Shown piece after piece: positions 9,763 to 18,193 of a stretch of DNA of 57,768 nt (within the stretch, counting starts at the first letter, position 1; each line of letters starts with the position of its first letter). A program made the translations under genes and the position numbers. The DNA lies in NCBI GenBank assembly GCA_019119675.1, contig DWWO01000079.1, positions 1 to 57,768 on the forward strand. The letters are read 5' to 3'. The DNA is from Candidatus Mediterraneibacter faecipullorum. GTDB lineage: Bacteria > Bacillota > Clostridia > Lachnospirales > Lachnospiraceae. The notes under the pieces were generated by a model. The model was not told where the DNA came from, did not search any database, and saw only the letters and a program-made list of their open reading frames with translations.

Positions 9763-10434
9763 GTGGAAAAGAAAAAAGAAAAATTTGCTTCTGATACATC
9801 GGGAAGAAGTGCGTCAGACTGGGTGAAAGCGCTGATCATACTGCTGATCGGACTGACCATCGCCCACCTGGGCGTGACTTTGTTTTTATTGTCAGAGCTT
9901 GGAACAGATACCTTTACAGTATTTATCCAGGGATTGTCCAGAGTGTTTGGCCTGACGGTAGGCACAGTTCATGTGATCGTGTTGTGTATTCTTATGGTGA
10001 TCATGCTGCTGACCACAAAGGGATATGTGAAACCCGGAACAGTTGTATGTGCTTTCTGCGGAGGACCGATCATTGATCTGTTTACATGGATGCTGGGCAG
10101 GTTTATTAATGAAAGTGCCGGAATGCCGGTACGTATTGTCAGTATGGTAGCCGGCTGTGTGATACTTTCTGCCGGGATGTCCGTCGTGATCAACAGTAAT
10201 GCCGGAACAGGGCCAAATGATCTTGTGGCGGTTATTCTGTCGGACAAGATCGAGCGTGTGCAGTTCCGGTGGGTAAGAGTGGGATGCGATCTGTTTTTCG
10301 TGGTACTTGGCTTTATACTGGGAGGCACGGTAGGCGCCGGTACGATCGTGGCTGTGTTTCTTACCGGGCCGCTTGTGCAGTTCTGGCTGCCAAAGACAAA
10401 GAAAGCTGTACAGACCGTACTTCAGGAGGAATAG
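9763..10434 (+). CDS. YczE/YitT-like integral membrane protein
   Basis: The 223-residue protein has about five to six membrane spans and the GTGPNDL-type segment (SNAGTGPNDLVAVIL) seen in the YczE/YyaS membrane family. The function of this family is not established. The start is a GTG at 9763 behind GGGAAGG. It lies 46 bp before the FAD oxidoreductase gene and could share a transcript with it. Confidence 0.7.
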   Translation: MEKKKEKFASDTSGRSASDWVKALIILLIGLTIAHLGVTLFLLSELGTDTFTVFIQGLSRVFGLTVGTVHVIVLCILMVIMLLTTKGYVKPGTVVCAFCGGPIIDLFTWMLGRFINESAGMPVRIVSMVAGCVILSAGMSVVINSNAGTGPNDLVAVILSDKIERVQFRWVRVGCDLFFVVLGFILGGTVGAGTIVAVFLTGPLVQFWLPKTKKAVQTVLQEE

Positions 10435-10480
10435 AGAAGACCACCGCTGTTTAAAATATATTTAGGAAAGGAAAGATACT

Positions 10481-11857
10481 ATGGACAAATATGATGTGAT
10501 CATAATAGGAGCCGGACCGGGCGGGATTTTTGCGGCATATGAGCTGATGCAGAAAGCGCCGAAGCTCAAGGTGGCCGTATTTGAATCAGGGAATCCTCTG
10601 GAGAAGAGAAAATGTCCGATCGACGGCAAGAAAGTAAAGAGCTGCATTAATTGTAAAACATGTGCTATCATGAGCGGATTTGGCGGGGCAGGTGCATTTT
10701 CGGACGGAAAATATAATATTACTAACGATTTCGGCGGCACGCTTTATGAATATATCGGAAAAGATACAGCTATCGACTTGATGAACTATGTTGATGAGAT
10801 CAATGTGAGGTATGGCGGTGAAGGGACGAAGATGTATTCTACTGCAGGCACAAAGTTCAAGAAGCTGTGTATGCAGAATAAGCTGAAACTTCTGGATGCA
10901 TCCGTGCGTCATCTGGGAACAGATATCAATTATATCGTTCTGGAAAATATGTTTGACGAGCTAAAAGAAAAAGCAGACTTCTATTTTAACAGCCACGTGG
11001 ATAATCTGGAGATGGAGGGCGAGGGCTACAAAGTGACGTGCGCAGGTAAGCTGTATGAATGTGACAGGTGTATTGTTTCTGTCGGCAGGAGCGGAAGTAA
11101 ATGGATGGAGAAGATATGCGAAGGCCTTGATATCCCGACCAAGTCAAACCGCGTGGATATCGGCGTGCGGGTTGAACTTCCGGCTGTGATCTTCTCGCAT
11201 CTGACAGATGAACTCTATGAGAGCAAGATCGTGTACCGTACGGAGAAGTTTGAGGATAAAGTAAGGACATTCTGTATGAATCCTTACGGAATTGTAGTAA
11301 ATGAAAATACGAACGGTATCGTGACAGTCAACGGACACAGCTATGAGGATCCGGAAAAGCAGACAGAAAATACAAACTTTGCCCTGCTGGTGGAGAAACA
11401 TTTCTCAGAGCCTTTCAAGGACAGCAACGGATACGGTGAAAGCATCGCGCGGCTTTCCAATATGCTCGGCGGCGGAGTGCTTGTCCAGAGATTCGGTGAC
11501 CTGATCCGCGGAAGGAGAAGTACGGCGAAGAGGATCGAGGAAGGATTTGTGCGCCCGACACTCTCTGCGGAACCGGGAGACTTAAGCCTTGTGCTTCCGA
11601 AGCGTATTCTCGACGGCATTATCGAGATGGTCTATGCGCTTGATAAGATCGCTCCGGGAACGGCAAACGATGATACGCTGCTCTACGGTGTAGAAGTGAA
11701 ATTCTACAATATGGAAGTTCAGTTGAACGAGCATCTGGAAACGATCCACAAAGGACTCTATGTGATCGGAGACGGAAGCGGCGTGACACACTCGTTGTCA
11801 CATGCATCGGCCAGCGGTGTATATGTCGCAAGAGAAATTGCGGGGGAGCAGGATTGA
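10481..11857 (+). CDS. FAD-dependent oxidoreductase with a four-cysteine cluster
   Basis: This 458-residue flavoprotein carries the dinucleotide-binding motif GAGPGG at residues 10-15 and a C-terminal FAD-contact block (YVIGDGSGVTHSLSHASASG). It resembles the uncharacterised FAD-dependent dehydrogenase group found in Firmicutes. Cysteines C45, C55, C58 and C61 form a CX9CX2CX2C pattern just after the FAD motif, with GFGGAGAFSDGK following. In this group the cysteines could be a metal or iron-sulfur site, but that is inference. The substrate is unknown. AGGAAAGG precedes the ATG. Confidence 0.8.
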   Translation: MDKYDVIIIGAGPGGIFAAYELMQKAPKLKVAVFESGNPLEKRKCPIDGKKVKSCINCKTCAIMSGFGGAGAFSDGKYNITNDFGGTLYEYIGKDTAIDLMNYVDEINVRYGGEGTKMYSTAGTKFKKLCMQNKLKLLDASVRHLGTDINYIVLENMFDELKEKADFYFNSHVDNLEMEGEGYKVTCAGKLYECDRCIVSVGRSGSKWMEKICEGLDIPTKSNRVDIGVRVELPAVIFSHLTDELYESKIVYRTEKFEDKVRTFCMNPYGIVVNENTNGIVTVNGHSYEDPEKQTENTNFALLVEKHFSEPFKDSNGYGESIARLSNMLGGGVLVQRFGDLIRGRRSTAKRIEEGFVRPTLSAEPGDLSLVLPKRILDGIIEMVYALDKIAPGTANDDTLLYGVEVKFYNMEVQLNEHLETIHKGLYVIGDGSGVTHSLSHASASGVYVAREIAGEQD

Positions 11858-11930
11858 CTATCTGGCGCTGCAACACAAAAAATATGATAACAGAGAAAAC
11901 AGATGTGGTCAGGAAAAGGAGGATGTGGCG

Positions 11931-12734
11931 GTGAAACTGACAATGCTGGGAACGGGAAATGCCCTTGTGACAGAATGTTATAATACATGTTTTGCGCTCA
12001 GTGATGACAGAAATCATTTTCTTGTTGACGGCGGAGGCGGAAACGGCATTCTGAAGCAGTTGAAAGCTGCCGGCATTGACTGGCGTGATATTCATGATAT
12101 TTTTGTGACGCATAAACATATGGATCACATTCTGGGGGTCATGTGGGTGATCCGTGTGATCGCACAGGCGCTGAAGCGGGGTGCATACGAAGGAGAAGTC
12201 AGGATATACGGACACAAGAAGGTATTGTGTATCCTGGATGATATGTCACATATGCTCCTCTCGAAAAAAGAGACAGAGTTTATCGGGAAACGGATCATAT
12301 TTGTCCCGGTTTCAGACGGTGACGTGTACGAGATCATAGGACATAAGACAACTTTCTTTAATATACATTCTTCTAAGACGAAACAGCATGGATTTACCAT
12401 GTATCTGGACCGGACGGTCAAACTGAGCTGCTGTGGCGATGAGCCCTATAACGAGACAGAGCGTATGTATGTACAGGGAAGTAAATGGCTGCTCCATGAG
12501 GCGTTCTGCCTTGATTCCGAGGCAGAACGTTATGCACCGTATGAGAAGCATCATTCAACCGTAAAAGATGCGTGTACTGCGGCTGAACAGCTGCATGTGG
12601 ATAACCTGGTCCTGTATCATACAGAAGATTCTGATATCAGATCACGTAAGGCAAGATATACTGCAGAGGGAAAACAGTATTACAGTGGGAATCTATATGT
12701 GCCGGATGATCTGGAGACTATAGATATAAGCTGA
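11931..12734 (+). CDS. RNase Z-like metallo-beta-lactamase fold hydrolase
   Basis: The 267-residue product has the metal-binding motif T60-H61-x-H63-x-D65-H66 of the MBL superfamily, an N-terminal GTGNA segment and a late H (LVLYHTED) expected for RNase Z-like members. It probably binds two zinc ions. It could process RNA or hydrolyse a small phosphodiester or lactone; the exact substrate is not readable. The frame opens upstream at 11802 inside the preceding gene, but AAAAGGAGG eight bases before the GTG at 11931 and the family N-terminus (MKLTMLGTGN) decide the start. Confidence 0.82.
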   Translation: MKLTMLGTGNALVTECYNTCFALSDDRNHFLVDGGGGNGILKQLKAAGIDWRDIHDIFVTHKHMDHILGVMWVIRVIAQALKRGAYEGEVRIYGHKKVLCILDDMSHMLLSKKETEFIGKRIIFVPVSDGDVYEIIGHKTTFFNIHSSKTKQHGFTMYLDRTVKLSCCGDEPYNETERMYVQGSKWLLHEAFCLDSEAERYAPYEKHHSTVKDACTAAEQLHVDNLVLYHTEDSDIRSRKARYTAEGKQYYSGNLYVPDDLETIDIS

Positions 12735-12769
12735 GATTTTTATATTTACAAACGAATAGAAAAGAACAG

Positions 12770-12818
12770 AAAAAGGATGCCGTGCCGGCTCATTTTGAGC
12801 CGGCACGGCATCCTTTTT
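12770..12818 (+). terminator. Long perfect terminator hairpin
   Basis: A 23-bp perfect stem (12770-12792 with 12796-12818) with a 3-nt loop has A-run and T-run flanks, so it can terminate in both directions. It closes the oxidoreductase/MBL unit and insulates the polysaccharide block. Confidence 0.93.
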
Positions 12819-12930
12819 CCGCTCTGGAAAGAAATGCTGTCATGAGAACGCGGTTAAATTTTATGAGCATACGGATACATAATTCTCTGTTTTTCAGTCA
12901 CACTAATTATGCAGGAAAATGGAGGATTAT

Positions 12931-13749
12931 ATGGTGGAAAACTTATTTATTATGGAGCAGGAGTTTCACGGGGCGTTAAAAAACAGTGAATTTCGTGTCT
13001 GGTATCAGCCTCAGATAGATATGCGCACAGGAAAACACTGTGGAGCGGAGGCGCTTGTCCGCTGGCAGAAACAGGATGGGAGCCTGGTGAAACCGGATGC
13101 ATTTGTGCCGCCTCTGGAGAAACTGGGACTGATCGCCCGTCTTGACGAGGAAGTACTGGAGAATGTATGCAGGGATATCAGCCAGGCGAGGAAACAGGGA
13201 ATCACTTTAGGACCTGTGTCTGTGAACTTGTCCAGACTACAGGCGGGAAGGAACGTGATTACTGAAAAATTGAAAAAAATCACAGAAGAGTATGAAATCA
13301 CGAGAGACGAACTGTTTTTTGAGATCACGGAGACAGCAGATGGAGCGGAAGACGGACTGCCCGGCTTGGTGGAGCAGTTAAGAGAAAAAGGATTCCAGAT
13401 CGCCATGGATGATTTTGGGACGGGAAATTCTTCTTTGAAGGTACTGCAGGAGAGCCACTTCGATATCCTGAAGCTTGACCGCTATTTTGTGGCACGTATC
13501 GGAGACCCGAAAGCTGAGATTATTCTGGCTTCAACGATCGCTATGGCAGGAGATCTGGGGTTGGAAGTAGTGGCGGAAGGGGTTGAGACGGAGGAACAGA
13601 TACGCTTCCTCCTTGGCCACCAATGTCATCTGGCACAGGGATATTATTATTCCAGACCACTGACAAAAGAGCAGTATATCAAATGGCAGAAGGTTCGGAA
13701 CTCCAGTAGGGCAGGCGGAATATTCCGGGAAAGGAAGCTGCACATATGA
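12931..13749 (+). CDS. c-di-GMP phosphodiesterase (stand-alone EAL domain)
   Basis: This 272-residue protein is essentially one EAL domain. It keeps the catalytic set: E40-A41-L42, N99 (VNLSRLQ), E131 and E134 (EITET), D160-D161 (DDFGTG), K181 (LKLD) and the late AEGVET. It should hydrolyse c-di-GMP to pGpG with Mg2+ or Mn2+. The ATG at 12931 follows GGAGG by five bases; an in-frame ATG at 12919 is possible but lacks spacing. Its stop overlaps the start of the diguanylate cyclase by 4 bp (ATGA), so both opposing enzymes are made together. No transmembrane or sensor domain is present. Confidence 0.92.
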   Translation: MVENLFIMEQEFHGALKNSEFRVWYQPQIDMRTGKHCGAEALVRWQKQDGSLVKPDAFVPPLEKLGLIARLDEEVLENVCRDISQARKQGITLGPVSVNLSRLQAGRNVITEKLKKITEEYEITRDELFFEITETADGAEDGLPGLVEQLREKGFQIAMDDFGTGNSSLKVLQESHFDILKLDRYFVARIGDPKAEIILASTIAMAGDLGLEVVAEGVETEEQIRFLLGHQCHLAQGYYYSRPLTKEQYIKWQKVRNSSRAGGIFRERKLHI

Positions 13750-15104
13750 AGGGGCTGTACCGGAAACTTGCAGCGATATATCTGGTCTCGGCTGCCATGT
13801 TTATCCTTATTTTTTCGGTCAGTCTGTATATTGCGGGCAGATCTGAAAATGAACATTATCTGTCCCAGCTTCTGGAAAATGTAGAAAGTAATTATATCCG
13901 GTCTTCGGGAGAAAATGGAAATCCGGATTCAGGGCTGGAAGATGCAGAAAGAAAGATCGAATCGATTTTAAAACAGGCAACAACAGAATACGCGACCAGC
14001 ATCTTTGCTGTGGGCAAGGAAGATGGGAAGATATTGGGAATGACGGAGAACAATCAGCAGGAGATCGATATACGAAATGTGGATGAAGGAACAGAGCTGC
14101 TGGATTATCTTGAAATACTGCCGAAAGATGAGGCTGTTCTGCTTTATATCAACGGAAAATATCAGAACGCTGTGGTCAGAGAGCTTGATAATATTTATTT
14201 AACCGCTTTTTCTGATCTGGACCGGGTTACTGACAATGTGAAGCTGACATTCTGGACCGGAGTGTCGGGGATGGCTGCGATCAGCCTGCTGACTGTCCTG
14301 CTGATCCGCCATCATCTGAGAAAATATCTGTTTGGTCATTTCATAAAGATAAAAGAGGGGATATACAGTATCCTGCGGGGCGAGAAGGATATGTATGAAG
14401 ATGACAGCGAGATACCGGAATTAAAGCCTCTCGTAGAGATGATCTTTAAGCTGGAGCAGGAATATATAGAGAAATCGCGCGGAATGGACCTGATGGAGGA
14501 CCAGCTGAACGAGGCAAGGTCGGAAGCAGAGTACGACCGGCTTACAGGACTTTATAACAGGACAGGATTCGAGCGCCGGGCGGAAGCATTCTTAGGAGAA
14601 GAAAACCGCAAAGGCGCCATGGTACTGTTTGATCTTGATAATTTTAAACGGGTCAATGACAGCGAGGGACATCCCGCGGGGGACGAGATACTCAGGAAAT
14701 TTGCAGGATGTCTGTCTGCCGCTTTCCGCAGCGAAGACGTGATCGGCAGGCTCGGAGGAGACGAGTTCGTCGTCCTGATCTGTAATGAAGTGTCATCGGA
14801 GGCACTTGGAGATAAATTTCGTGCCCTTCTTGACAAGATCCACCGGACACTGGCGGAAAGTCATGAGAAATATCAGCTGTCAGCAAGTATCGGCGCCGTG
14901 CCGGTGGACGGGAGGACCAGAGATTACCGGAAATTGTACCAGTGCGCGGATACTGCCCTGTATATTTCTAAATATATGGGTAAAGACCAGTTTTATATCA
15001 ATGACATGCTGATCTCCTGTATGAGAAGGGAGTGTATCATGTGCAGGGCAGATTGTCCCAGGAGCAGGATCTTCCGTACGGATGATATGGCTGGAGGTGA
15101 GTGA
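13746..15104 (+). CDS. Membrane-bound diguanylate cyclase (GGDEF) with C-terminal cysteine tail
   Basis: The 452-residue protein has a membrane span at about 9-30, an extracytoplasmic sensor region (about 31-175), a second span at about 176-195, a linker helix, then a GGDEF domain. The active-site GGDEF is at 337-341, and the inhibitory I-site RSED is at 328-331 with the usual five-residue spacing, so both activity and product feedback are expected. After the domain, C425, C430, C433 and C437 form a CX4CX2CX3C tail that is not part of a standard GGDEF domain. It overlaps the EAL gene by 4 bp and ends six bases before the GT2 gene. Confidence 0.92.
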   Translation: MKGLYRKLAAIYLVSAAMFILIFSVSLYIAGRSENEHYLSQLLENVESNYIRSSGENGNPDSGLEDAERKIESILKQATTEYATSIFAVGKEDGKILGMTENNQQEIDIRNVDEGTELLDYLEILPKDEAVLLYINGKYQNAVVRELDNIYLTAFSDLDRVTDNVKLTFWTGVSGMAAISLLTVLLIRHHLRKYLFGHFIKIKEGIYSILRGEKDMYEDDSEIPELKPLVEMIFKLEQEYIEKSRGMDLMEDQLNEARSEAEYDRLTGLYNRTGFERRAEAFLGEENRKGAMVLFDLDNFKRVNDSEGHPAGDEILRKFAGCLSAAFRSEDVIGRLGGDEFVVLICNEVSSEALGDKFRALLDKIHRTLAESHEKYQLSASIGAVPVDGRTRDYRKLYQCADTALYISKYMGKDQFYINDMLISCMRRECIMCRADCPRSRIFRTDDMAGGE

Positions 15105-15110
15105 TAGTAT

Positions 15111-16241
15111 ATGGAAATAATATATATCGTTATTCCGGCATTTGAACCGGAGGCCGGACTGTACCTCAGGATCAGGAAAATGACAGAGAGGATTCCTGCA
15201 CAGATCATTGTCATAGATGACGGATCAGGGAGGGGTTACCGGAAGACATTTGATCAGATTGAAGGGACGGGATATTGTACAGTACTGCGTCATGATAAGA
15301 ATAGGGGGAAAGGAAGGGCATTGAAGACCGGATTCGATCATATACGCAGACAGATGGCAGGGCAGTCAGGTACTGTCCGGTATGATAAATCTGCCGTCCG
15401 GATCCTCTGTGCAGACTGTGACGGCCAGCACCTTCCTGATGACGGTGTGAGGCTTCTTGAAAAATCACGCCGGCATCCCGGATCACTGATCCTTGGAGTA
15501 AGGGATTTCTCAGGCCCGGAAGTGCCGTGGAAATCCAGGTTTGGAAACTGGATTTCTTCTGTTGTGTTCCGTGCTCTGTCGGGGATATATTTAGAGGATA
15601 CACAGACCGGTTTCCGTGCATTTGACGGCAGTCTTCTGGAACTTATGCTGCGTGTGCCGGGCGAGCGGTTTGAGTATGAGACAAGCGTGCTGCTCGCCTG
15701 TGCAAAGCAGGATATCCCTGTCCGCACGGAAAAGATCGAGACGGTATATGAGAAGAAAAATGCAGGGACTCACTTTCGGCCGGTGAAGGACAGTATCCGG
15801 GTGATGGCGGCTTTGTTCCATGAACCAGTAAAGTTCATCCTGTCCTCTCTGTTTTGCGCGGCGCTGGATCTTTTTTTGTTCTGGATTTTTGAGACGATAC
15901 TTCGTGCAGGGCAGTTTGAACGGATACTGGCAGCGACGGCAGGAGCGCGGCTTCTGTCTGCATCGGTAAATTTTACGATCAACAGGAACTGGGTGTTCCA
16001 ATTTGAAAGAATCGGGGAGATGCGTGGATGCAGAAGGGAAGCTCTGTCTTATTTCCTGTTTTGTATCGGGATCATGGCTGCCTCTGCAATATCGGTAGCG
16101 GTTGTTTCCGATCTGTCAGGTCTGGAACCGGCGTCGGTGAAGATCCCGTGTGATATCCTGCTTTTCTTCCTGTCCTATCAGATCCAGAAAAACAGGATAT
16201 TCAGGAGACACGGAAAGGACGGAAAAGGCAATGGTTTATAG
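15111..16241 (+). CDS. GT2 glycosyltransferase fused to GtrA membrane domain
   Basis: Residues 1-225 are a DPM1/GtrB-like GT-A glycosyltransferase, with IPAFEPE at the start, DDGSG and the metal-binding D102-x-D104. Residues about 230-376 are a four-span GtrA-like domain (VKFILSSLFCAALDLFLFW start, NRNWVF). Such pairs make polyprenyl-phosphate-linked sugars and help move them across the membrane. The specific sugar is unknown. It lies six bases after the cyclase gene and overlaps the next gene by 11 bp, placing it in the c-di-GMP polysaccharide block. Confidence 0.88.
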   Translation: MEIIYIVIPAFEPEAGLYLRIRKMTERIPAQIIVIDDGSGRGYRKTFDQIEGTGYCTVLRHDKNRGKGRALKTGFDHIRRQMAGQSGTVRYDKSAVRILCADCDGQHLPDDGVRLLEKSRRHPGSLILGVRDFSGPEVPWKSRFGNWISSVVFRALSGIYLEDTQTGFRAFDGSLLELMLRVPGERFEYETSVLLACAKQDIPVRTEKIETVYEKKNAGTHFRPVKDSIRVMAALFHEPVKFILSSLFCAALDLFLFWIFETILRAGQFERILAATAGARLLSASVNFTINRNWVFQFERIGEMRGCRREALSYFLFCIGIMAASAISVAVVSDLSGLEPASVKIPCDILLFFLSYQIQKNRIFRRHGKDGKGNGL

Positions 16242-18189
16242 AAGAACAGCGGGAGCTGTATCCGATGAGAGAAAACGGAACATAAGTTTTGTACTGACGA
16301 TAATTCTTTCATCTGTGTACCTGATCTGGAGGATTTTCTTTACGATCCCGTGGAGTGCGGGAATCCTGCAGGCAGGGGCAGGAGTAATGCTGGCGGCAGC
16401 GGAAGTCGTGACCACTGGTGGCATGATCGAGCTGATGGTGAGCAGGATGAAAAGTAAAGACCATGAAATCCCGCTGCCGGATATGCCTGATGCATTGTTC
16501 CCGGATGTAGATGTATTCATCGCCACCCACAATGAAGCCCCGGAGCTTCTGTACAAGACGGTCAATGCATGTACTTTCCTGGAGTATCCGGATAAAGGGA
16601 AAGTCCATATCTATGTCTGTGATGACAGAAACCGCAGAGAGATTAAGGAGATGGCCGGGCGGCTGGGAGCCGGGTATCTGGGACTGGCAGATAACAGGCA
16701 TGCAAAGTCCGGCAATTACAACAATGCCCTCGCGCATACTTCATCACCGCTGATCGCCACATTTGATGCGGATATGATACCCCGGCGGGAATTTCTGGTC
16801 AGGACTGTTCCCTATTTTTTCATTCCGAATGTCCGTATGGGACTGGTGCAGACTCCGCAAAGCTTTTACAATCAGGATCTTTTCCAGTTTAATCTTTTTT
16901 CGGAAAAGGATATTCCGAATGAACAGGATTTCTTCTCCCGGGAGATAAATATTTTGAGGAATGCGACAAATACTGCTGCATACACAGGGAGCAACACTGT
17001 GATCCTTCGGGCCGCCCTGGAAGAGATCGGCGGGTTTCCTTATGATACGGTAACGGAAGATTTTGAGACAAGTCTGCGGCTTCAGAAGGCAGGGTATATG
17101 ACTTATGCATCCTCTGAAGTTCTGGCAGCAGGTCTTTCGACTACTACAGTGGAAAGTATGATCGGACAGAGAGTGCGATGGGCAAGGGGCGTGATTCAGA
17201 GCATACGGAATACAAACGCAGTTTTTACACGGGAACTGCCGCTGGCAGCGAGACTGTCCTATCTGAATGCATATCTGTACTGGTGGACATTTCTGTGCAG
17301 GATGATCTTTATCCTTGCACCGATCCTGTTCGCTCTGTCCGGCTTCCGGCTCGTAGAGTGCGGTTTTGGGGAACTTCTGCTGTTCTGGCTGCCTTCCCAT
17401 CTGTCCTACCGCATTTCTGTGGAATATCTCAGTGGAAATATCAGGAATGTACGGTGGAGCCAGATCATAGATACGATCCTGGCCCCGTATCTTATCATAC
17501 CGGTGCTGCTGGAATCCGTGGGGATACGTCAGAGGAAATTTAAAGTAACGGATAAGAAGAAACAGAGACAGAGGACGGCAGGCGCACGCTATCTGATCCC
17601 TCACGGAATATTGATCATACTGACCGCAGTCTCCCTGCTGCATTTTATCCGTGGAAAGTACGGAATGGCACTGGTCTACAGCAGCGTCATCATTTTCTGG
17701 CTCGGCTATAATCTGACCGCGCTGTCATATGCGGTACTCTTTATGATGGGGAGGGAATCCAGACGTATTTCAGACCGGATCGGTGCAGTGGAAAAGGCAG
17801 AAGCAGCGGTCCGGGGCAGAACATGGACAGGTGAGACGGTAGATGTGTCAGAGGAGGGGATTGCCCTGCGGATCAAAGATCCGGAGATCGGTGAAAGCAG
17901 AAATGAATTCCAGATCAAGAGAAATGAAAAGTTCAGTATTACAGTCACAGCCAAGTATTATCGAGCCCTGTTAAATGCTGTGTGCGCTCATGCCGGAAGA
18001 GGGGAAAGCGGTGAATGGTTTGTCACTGCCCGTGTCAGCCCGGAAGATGAGACAGACCGGAGAAACTGGCTCCAGATCATCCATGACAGAGAACATTCCC
18101 TGCCCAGAGAGATCGATCCGTGGATGACGCTTTATGACGAAGTCTCCCGGAACGTTCAGAGACGCTGGAGCGCAGTAAAAGGGAGGTGA
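16231..18189 (+). CDS. Cellulose-synthase-like processive GT2 with C-terminal PilZ domain
   Basis: The 652-residue protein has two N-terminal spans (about 18-65), a processive GT2 core and four to five further spans (about 345-505). It ends in a PilZ domain. Core motifs are D131-D132, D179-A-D181, T275-E276-D277 and Q313-R-V-R-W317, as in BcsA-type synthases. PilZ ligand motifs are intact: R508-xxx-R512 and D538-x-S540-xx-G543. Established knowledge of BcsA says c-di-GMP binding to PilZ opens the active site. The polymer made here is unknown. The ATG at 16231 overlaps the previous gene by 11 bp; the frame opens earlier at 16150 only inside that gene. Confidence 0.92.
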   Translation: MVYRRTAGAVSDERKRNISFVLTIILSSVYLIWRIFFTIPWSAGILQAGAGVMLAAAEVVTTGGMIELMVSRMKSKDHEIPLPDMPDALFPDVDVFIATHNEAPELLYKTVNACTFLEYPDKGKVHIYVCDDRNRREIKEMAGRLGAGYLGLADNRHAKSGNYNNALAHTSSPLIATFDADMIPRREFLVRTVPYFFIPNVRMGLVQTPQSFYNQDLFQFNLFSEKDIPNEQDFFSREINILRNATNTAAYTGSNTVILRAALEEIGGFPYDTVTEDFETSLRLQKAGYMTYASSEVLAAGLSTTTVESMIGQRVRWARGVIQSIRNTNAVFTRELPLAARLSYLNAYLYWWTFLCRMIFILAPILFALSGFRLVECGFGELLLFWLPSHLSYRISVEYLSGNIRNVRWSQIIDTILAPYLIIPVLLESVGIRQRKFKVTDKKKQRQRTAGARYLIPHGILIILTAVSLLHFIRGKYGMALVYSSVIIFWLGYNLTALSYAVLFMMGRESRRISDRIGAVEKAEAAVRGRTWTGETVDVSEEGIALRIKDPEIGESRNEFQIKRNEKFSITVTAKYYRALLNAVCAHAGRGESGEWFVTARVSPEDETDRRNWLQIIHDREHSLPREIDPWMTLYDEVSRNVQRRWSAVKGR

Positions 18190-18193
18190 GCAG

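Noticed and set aside
12819..12930. A c-di-GMP riboswitch before the EAL gene
   Set aside because: The conserved GEMM core was looked for and not found; only a weak TTAAAT/CATAAT promoter-like pair is visible.
16744..17643. 299-codon minus-strand frame opposite the PilZ synthase
   Set aside because: Cysteine- and histidine-rich low-quality translation, typical of an antisense shadow.
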